DNA from: Nautilus pompilius
Lineage: Eukaryota; Mollusca; Cephalopoda; Nautilida; Nautilidae
Assembly: GCA_018389105.1 (NCBI GenBank)
Contig: JACATO010000043.1
Location: forward strand, 1-64,000
Reading direction: 5' to 3'
Length of the DNA: 64,000 bases
Positions within the stretch are counted from its first letter, which is position 1, and each line of letters starts with the position of its first letter. Made by a program: the position numbers and the translations under genes. Of the stretch, positions 57,313 through 64,000 are shown in pieces. The notes under the pieces were generated by a model, which did no database searches, was not told where the DNA came from, and was given only the letters and a program-made list of their open reading frames with translations.

Positions 57313-60300
57313 CAATAGTTAAGAATCAGATAAAGCAAATAGATTCACAGATATCTGGCTTCAGTCATCAGGAAGGAAGCCATGGAATCTGCTCGTTGTA
57401 CCATAGAAACAATTCGCCTTGGAGGACGCTAAATTTTCTCCCCAACAAGCAGGCGACACGCTTCCTTAACACCGGCCGACAAGCGGTGCCTTCTCGCTCG
57501 GAAAGCTTCGGGCATTTCCGCCTTTTTAAAATTTTTTTCCGTTAAAACAAACAAACAACAGCTACCGCGAGAACAATTCGTAGCCGGAACCATAAACACT
57601 GGTTAACGGGGCTACTGTACAAACAAACAGCGCCGGGGGGAGGCGGAGTTCGGATCGATGTTGGGTTAGCTCTAATAACCACCGCGCGAGACCCGTGAAA
57701 CTCGAACGCTAACGAGTTAAAACTTGAAATGCGAAAATAAGTGAATAAAGGCGACTGACATTTTTTTGTTGTTGTTGTAAAAATGTCGTTTGTTCGTCAG
57801 AGCAGTAAACATCATAAACAAAAACTGATAGCAAACAAAGGAAAATATCCCTCGCCTCACCTCAGCTTGTCTTCATCTCAGATACGAAACAGTGGCGGAG
57901 AATTCAGACACGTGAAGCGGAAATGGCTGGAGTGCTTTTTGCTTACTAAAAACAAAATTAAGACGTTTCATAAATAAAGCTTCCAGTAAACACCTCTAGG
58001 GACCTAGTTCTCTCCGCCAAACAGACCCGATACGAGCCTACGGTTGGTATCCGGATTTCAAACTTCAAATTCAGAAATCTGTATTTATCAGACATTTTAA
58101 TCCTACTTTGATAAACGAAAACTTTCGGGTTACTTTCCCTTTATTTCAATGTTGTACTTCCCCCCTCCCTGTCTCCCGTTTATATAATGGGGCACGTCTC
58201 TTACGCACCGCGGTATTTGATGTTTGTCCTTTAAGGTGAAGTTGAAACATTCTCTTCTGGTGATTTTTGACGATTTTTGGAATAAATTTTATTAGCATTT
58301 GAATATTTTCCGCTAATTTTTGCAACATGTTAAGCGACTTCAGGGAGAAATAGTTCACCTCTGCTTTGATCTCTACCGAAAACAAAATCTATCACTACGT
58401 GTTTCTGCAACCATTCCACTTAGCCAAACTTTTCTGTTTCTTTTAAAAATTAGCTTTCCTCCCCTGGCCCCAGTCAGTCGTTTGGGAAGCCTTTACCTTT
58501 TAGTTATATTGCAGAAAGTTGTACCGTCGAAATCCAATCATTGAAATGTCCCTGGAGAGGATCCTGAGTCAAAATTTACGCATGATAACTGGGCTGGGAT
58601 GCCATCGTATACCTGCTCGCGATGATCTTGTGGTATAATAATGGTTGTTTCACATCATTAAGGTGTAAGAACTGGTGGGTGGTGTCGTTATCAATACAGA
58701 CATGTTGTTACACACTTTATTCGTGGAGAAATTGGTTTTTTGTGTGTTAGAACGCAACTGTCTTAACTGGTTTACTTTTCATTGACTTCACAACGTACTA
58801 CTTTATCTTTTTTAAAATGGGTCAGTGAGCCTTCCCACCCAAATAGCTTACCATCCGGCAACACACACACACACACTCTCTCTCTCTGCGTGATCGGTCT
58901 CTTCCGGGTGTCTTTATTAGTTTGGAGTGAGTAGCGAAATGGCCTATCTAATGACTCCTCGCATCCTTCCAGGTCTATTATCTGCAAAAATGCATTGCTC
59001 TTCCCAATTAAGATAGTATTGATTATCAACAAGCCACATCTAGTTCGGATTCCCCCGCGAATAAACTAGTCCCTTCCTTTTTAAATACAATCTTGTATCA
59101 ACCAGATCACGCTGACGAGAATAATTACGGCTGACAGGACACTGACAAATTTATTTTCAGCTCTCTCTCTCTCTTTCTCTCTTAACTCTTACTGTACACG
59201 TAAGCACCATCCCATCGCAAAAATAACGTTGCAAAATTAGCACCATCAATTTATCGGCTTTGACTAAAATTTCATTCTCTCACTCCACGACTTTTGATTT
59301 CGGCAGTAACTACGATTCTCTGAACTGAGAACAAAGCAATCGAAGGCCTTTTCCGGAACAGGAACCTGCTAAATTGAGACGGCCGGAGCCTCGAAATGGA
59401 CAAGTGTTTTGCGAATATTTATGATGCTTGTTTCTAGATCTACATAAATATACAATATTTTTTTATTATTTATCATTGATTAGCAGGTCAGCAAACACGC
59501 AGACGCTTCCGGAACGCATGGCAATCGCATTGGCGTTTCTGTCCCCGTCTGAGGCCAGCAGACAGGAAGTCTTGAGTTAGGGAGATGTTGCTCGATTTTG
59601 GTCCAGATCGTCGGAGCAGCCGTAAACTGGAGTTTAAGAGAGAGAGCATGACTAACGAGCAGCCTGAGAGATGTTGATGGAGTTAGGATGAGAGAGAGAG
59701 AGAGAGTGAGTCAGGGCAAATCTTTGTCCTCCAAGCATCACTAGGCCGAACGACCAGCTCCAGCTTTCCCAATGCCTAGAGATGTTATTCAAAGTTCGTG
59801 CTATTTTCCGTCGACCGAAAGGGTTCTTTTTTCTTCTGCTTTGATCTGCCGACATTAACCCTCACAGTTTCATTTTCCCTTATCGTCGGTGGCGGTGACC
59901 GATACCCGGAAAAGGTAAAAAACAAAACGACAGGTTGTTCTCGTTACCTACTTTCGAGGTGTGCTTCACTTTACCATTTTTTCTCGAACTGAAACGTGTC
60001 TCTAAGTTCCGCCGGGGAATCTCCGGTCTGACAGAAGCCCGATAACCCGTCGGTCAGTGTCTGTCCTCTGTCTAGCGTCACCCAGCCACTAAAGAACTCC
60101 TTACCGAACCAGGAACCACATAAGGATTCTGACGTCGTTTTACCTACACTCGCTGTTACTTTAGAAAGGTAACGATGGCAACCGTTTGTGTGAAATGACT
60201 ACCTCACTGCTGCACTCTCATTCGGTTCCAGACGGAATAGCATCGCAGTATCAGGTGTTTCTTCTTCTTCTTCTTCTTTCAGTCATAGCATTAGCCGCTT

Positions 60301-60331
60301 TAACTGTTTGACAGCCGCGTGGTTATTCTCC
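57313..60331. other. No recognisable gene; short LINE-like peptide near 58.55 kb
   Basis: Unique sequence. At 58545 a 30-codon plus frame (SLERILSQNLRMITGLGCHR) looks like the C-terminal end of some LINE reverse transcriptases but is too short to assign. (CA)n and (CT)n lie at about 58861-58887, and short GA/CT runs at 59160 and 59690. Confidence 0.45.
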
Positions 60332-60925
60332 ATGCCGGTCGTCGTCTCCGGCTTGGAGGCGCCACCGTCATATGCCGACACCTGGGACAGCACAGACGGC
60401 ATGGGTAGGGTTAAAGCCCGCGAGCCGGTGCTAGAGAACTGTGGCCAAAGAGAGATCGACCAGGAGAGGGGGAATGAATAGATCTCTTCGCAGCCACCGC
60501 CAGAGGATAGCAGTCAAAAGGGGAGCGATTCCATCACCCCGGTGACTTCATCTTCGGAGCGTGAATAGGTGGCGCAGCTAGCGACCTCCGTCGAACCGAC
60601 TGGGCAACCATCGCCGCTTCTCCCGCTCCATCAGTAGACGGCGTCTGGCCCCCGCTTTACTGGGTGAGGACGGGATCTTCTTCATCCTCTACCAGCCAGG
60701 TCCGTTTTGGTAAATATAACCTGTGCCGTCTTTGGCAGCGCTCACTGCGGCTGATCGACCGATACTCCTCCCTGTCGCCCTCGATTCTTTTGGCGAGGAG
60801 GGCCATCAGTGGGGACGCGCGGCTGTGGTTGTGTACCTGCCCCTCTACTACAAGCGAGCATCGGACGCTTCTTATCATGTCTTTCTTTCTTCCATCGAAG
60901 AAGTCCTGCGGCTGGTAGAGGCGTA
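60332..60925 (+). pseudogene. Possible decayed coding sequence, family unknown
   Basis: GC-rich and protein-like. ATG 60332 opens a frame with SGLEAPPSYADTWDSTDGM that meets TAG at 60479 but continues in the same frame with PPPEDSSQKGSDSITPVTSS. Further stops follow. A second plus frame then carries GEDGIFFILYQPGPFW and, after stops, a clean stretch (HQWGRAAVVVYLPLYYKRAS) ending SSIEEVLRLVEA and TAG near 60925. This looks like one gene broken by several stops and a frame change. I recognise no family. Confidence 0.25.
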
Positions 60926-61249
60926 GGCGATCTGTCACCTACCCAACGTTGATGGCCAGAAGAGGAATGCGATATTGACTCCAATACACGAGGGGACACC
61001 CTGAAAGGTCGGGAACTCCGGCGACCCGTATCTAAGCAAGGAGTTGACGGTTTGGGACAATCGGGGATTGGCGAGGAAGAAGGGGGGGGGTGGAGTCGAT
61101 GTTACCGTGACGTGGTCATGACGTCATAAAGCACCTAGGCCAAAACTTAAGGCGTCGGCATCGGGTGCCCGAAGCGCCGCAGAAAAGAAGAAATGGCATT
61201 CCACAGTATTTGGACAGCGTGTGCCTTCATATAAATATGAGTCCGCACA
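60926..61249. other. No recognisable gene; CRE near 61.12 kb
   Basis: Contains G9 at 61082-61090 and GTCATGACGTCATAAAG (perfect CRE) at about 61115. Nothing else identified. Confidence 0.6.
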
Positions 61250-61440
61250 GGCTTCACGTGCACCAAACAGCTGTAGCCCACTGAGCTGGCAGCGTTGAGA
61301 CCCGAGATCGAGTCCCGATCGGGAACAGCTCGGTTTGGCGTGTCTTCCACAGTCAGACGTGTGAAGTTCCTTGCCCACGTAGAAAACACGACTTATATTA
61401 GGAACTTTCGGTAGGTTCGCCATATCGTCCATCCATTAGC
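61250..61440 (+). repeat. tRNA-derived SINE
   Basis: An A-box-like ACTGAGCTGGCAGCG at about 61280 and a B-box-like GAGATCGAGTCCCGATC at about 61304 are spaced as in a tRNA. The body follows with TTGCCCACGTAGAAAAC. No A-tail is clear. Confidence 0.5.
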
Positions 61441-61724
61441 TTTTTCCTGGCTATTTTCCAGTGTCGCGCTACCCCCCCCTTTCCCGACCGGGTGCAAAAC
61501 AGAGAGAACGACGACGACGGAAGAATTCGTATTTGCAATTATGTGGGCGATGTTAAATTTATGCACGGTGGTATATATTCTTGTGGGTCTACTGTGTCTG
61601 AACTGCATACTCTACAACGGATCAGAATTTTTGTTGGAGCTTTAACATTAATATAAGTTAAAATTATTTACTCTATCCTCTCTGAGACATACAACCGCAT
61701 TTGTTTTAAACTTTCAATGTTATT

Positions 61725-62080
61725 TAGAGAGAGAGAAAGGGGGGGGATATGCCGAGAGAGAGAGAGAGAGAGAGGGGGGGGGATATGCCGAGAGAGGAGA
61801 GAGGGAATGCCGAGAGAGAAGAGAGAGAGGGGGATATGCCGAGAGAGAGAGAGAGAGAGAGGGGGATATGCCGAGAGAGAGAGAGAGAGGGGGGGATATG
61901 CCTAGAGAGAGAGAGAGAGAGAGGGGGGATATCCGAGAGATAGAGAGAGAGTGGTATATGCGAGAGAGATGAGAGAGAGAGAGGGGGATATGCCGAGAGA
62001 GAGAGAGAGGAGGGGGGATATAGGCCGAGAGGAGAGGAGAGAGGGGGGATATGCCGAGATAGAGAGAGAGAGATAAGAGC
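61725..62080. repeat. GA minisatellite with GGGGGATATGCCGAG spacer
   Basis: (GA)n blocks of 10-25 bases alternate with G-runs followed by GATATGCCGAGAGAG, at least nine times. The first copies are regular; later copies lose register (for example GATATCCGAG, GATATAGGCCGAG). Confidence 0.93.
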
Positions 62081-62500
62081 TAGCGGTGGATCTGATAATT
62101 CCGAGAGAGAGAGAGAGAGAGAAGGCTCCGTGTGTGGTTATTGCCGAGCGAGTAGCTGAGCGAGAGATAGGCGCTCTCCGCTCGATAGCTCTGTGGATCT
62201 GCCGCTATATCGCTCGCGAGCTGGGAGAGGGGTTGGGGGGGAATATCCGCTAGAGAGACTATAGGGATATGCCGAGCGCGAGAAGCGATTAGAGCGAGCT
62301 GGGGGCTCTTCCGCGATCTAGCGTCCTATCTCTCTCGTTTTGTACTCTGCGGCGCGCTCGCTCGCGCATGTGGGATATGCCTCGCTCGAGCCTAATCCAA
62401 TGGCCTTGGTTCTGAGGTTGTTGATTGGTACTCCTTCCTAGATCGCTCGCCTTTGAGCTCGAGCGCTCGAGAGAGCGAGATAGATGCCAAGAGAGAGAGA
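62081..62500. other. Disordered flank of the GA minisatellite, suspected low-quality consensus
   Basis: Fragments such as GATATGCCGAGCGCG still recall the upstream unit, but are embedded in irregular GAGCGAGC/CTCGCTCG text. It closely resembles the disordered zone at 33.7-34.1 kb. Confidence 0.6.
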
Positions 62501-64000
62501 GCCAGGGATGTGGATGGAGGCTTTTTTCCCACCCTCTCTTCTGCTATTTTTTGTAGTTAGCCCCAACTTTCTTCCCTGCTTTTTTGGACGGAACGAACTA
62601 AATGAACTTTTATCATCCTCTGGATTTCCAAACACCTCGATCACGCTTCAATTAAACCTGTTATAAAGAGAAGCTGGTTCTAAGAAGGAAGTTAACTAGT
62701 TCGGAGATAGCTCCAGCGACCTTTCCCAAACGTGGTTAGTGCGTCATTATCGCTACAACCCGGAGTTCTGGACAGGCAGAGCTGTTCAGCGGTGTTACTG
62801 GTCTATCTGCAAACTTTCCATTATACGGAAGTTAATGAAAAACGCCGAGGGGGACAGCGAACCGGGGCATGATAAGCAGAATGCCAGAAAGTTTACATAG
62901 ACGAGAAAGCGGTAAGAACAATAGTAGATAACGTCAGGTAGAGCGGACGCCGACGACCTGTTAACAGAGAAGATGATGATGAAAAAAAAAAATTATTTTG
63001 CAATAATAAAGGCAATTCAGATTTAGAACAATGTTGTTTTTTTTTTTTTTAACTTAAAATATGGGAGAGTTTATACCTGTCCGAGTAAAATTCTGGAAAG
63101 GGTGAACAAACCGTTCACCTTTCGAATGGCAGCGCCAGAATATCGTGAGGAGGAGGAGTTGCGATGGCTGTCCCTATAGCATCTTCCGAAATAATTTTCA
63201 AATTTAAATTGTAGCAAGATTCATGCGATGTTCTGTTTTCCTGATTCACGTAGTTCCTTCGCTAAAATAACACTACAAGGATTACGTTCATTGAAGTCTA
63301 TTGATTCGTTGGTCTGCAGCAGCATCTTCACGTGAGGGCAATAGGTCAAGGATGTGTATGTAGTAGACGGCCCACGTGACCACCATAACGGAGGTTGGTC
63401 TTTGTGCACCAAAAGCGCATCTGCATGTCTGTTTTTTTTTTAGTAGGATAATGAGCGAGCGAGTAAGCCGAGAGCCCGCTCCAGATAAGCTACCCACCCG
63501 ACTTTTATTCCGATAGTGAGATTTACTCAGTATTCTGCCGGGATTTGTTTGCTGCGCATGAGTTCTTAAGGTGGGGTGGGTGGAACTCCGAGAAGGGGGA
63601 AATGCTTCGGTAAGGATATTGCCGGTTAGGCCGCTCCGATGTCGTATTCGAGAGCCGTCAAGGTGCCATCTGTCTGAGAAAGCACGGCGAGCTGGTACCG
63701 CCCGGCCCAAGGCGTCGTCACGGGGTAATCGATACCCGGCCAACACCGTCAGACAGCGCCGCCGGTCACGTGTCGCTCACGGCGGCCGCCACGAGATTCT
63801 CGAGACGCGGACCGCGATATACGGCGCAGGAAGATGCGATTCCAATTCCCTTCAGACCATTTTTGTTGTTGTTGTTGACAATTTGAAGAAGTAGTAACAG
63901 TAGCTGCGAGTTACCTGTATTACACCTTTAAAGTAATTATGTCCGGCCTCCCTCACGAGCCTGATCCAACCGGGGTGTAAGGGGTTAGACAAACTGAACG
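62501..64000. other. No recognised gene
   Basis: Unique sequence, GC-rich from about 63560 to 63830. Overlapping frames on both strands there (63288-63746 minus, 63571-63894 plus) show no recognisable domain; GC-richness alone can explain them. Poly-T at about 63034-63049. Confidence 0.5.

Noticed and set aside
58545..58640. Short peptide resembling a LINE reverse-transcriptase C-terminus
   Set aside because: About 30 residues, no other LINE domain nearby, so a chance resemblance is possible.
63288..63894. Overlapping 152- and 107-codon frames on opposite strands
   Set aside because: GC-rich region with all frames open; no recognisable motif on either strand.

Overview
This window looks like eukaryotic nuclear DNA from an animal. 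It is gene-poor, AT-rich between repeats, and full of microsatellites, tandem repeats, tRNA-derived SINEs and decayed DNA transposons. My best guess is a mollusc, possibly a cephalopod. The grounds are a globin first exon with the intron position typical of animal globins, a GVQW3-like mariner, a GTF2IRD2-like hAT fossil, and very dense GA/CT repeats. I cannot prove the taxon from the sequence.

Layout. 1-0.34 kb is a GA minisatellite. A nearly complete mariner element with broken transposase lies at 2.0-3.3 kb. A 51-bp minisatellite that is open in several frames is at 4.85-5.36 kb. 9.5-10.4 kb has an unrecognised open frame and a GC-rich promoter-like island. 11-12.6 kb is AT-rich with a decayed coding-like stretch. 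(GA)n and (TAA)n tracts follow at 13.1 and 17.5 kb. At 19.17-20.66 kb a short ATG-led frame is cut exactly by an 868-bp mariner deletion derivative; an NRF1/CCAAT promoter-like block and a second ATG-led frame interrupted by one TGA follow. A 2.3-kb satellite of 65-bp units with bZIP-type motifs is at 24.9-27.3 kb, and a 31-bp minisatellite at 30.4-31.0 kb.

The most secure cellular gene is on the minus strand at 31.92-32.16 kb: the first coding exon of a globin with a predicted N-myristoylation signal, ending in a perfect splice donor at the B12.2 globin intron position. Its later exons would lie at lower coordinates, and I did not find them. 33.5-34.4 kb is a GA tract running into a GC-rich disordered zone that looks like damaged consensus. 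36.75-38.1 kb is a CT minisatellite. Two arrays of perfect TGACGTCA (CRE) sites in CT repeats lie at 44.9-45.2 and 46.4-47.1 kb. A full-length relative of the 19.2-kb mariner lies in reverse at 47.5-48.7 kb. A compact promoter-like block is at 51.04 kb, a decayed hAT transposase at 51.8-53.6 kb, a purine (AAG/AAT)n tract at 56.8-57.3 kb, a decayed coding-like remnant at 60.3-60.9 kb, a SINE at 61.3 kb, and another GA minisatellite with a disordered flank at 61.7-62.5 kb.

No operon or multi-gene system is visible. The recurrent theme is tandem repetition of TGACGT-core motifs in unrelated arrays. Most long open frames in the window come from low-complexity repeats and are not genes.
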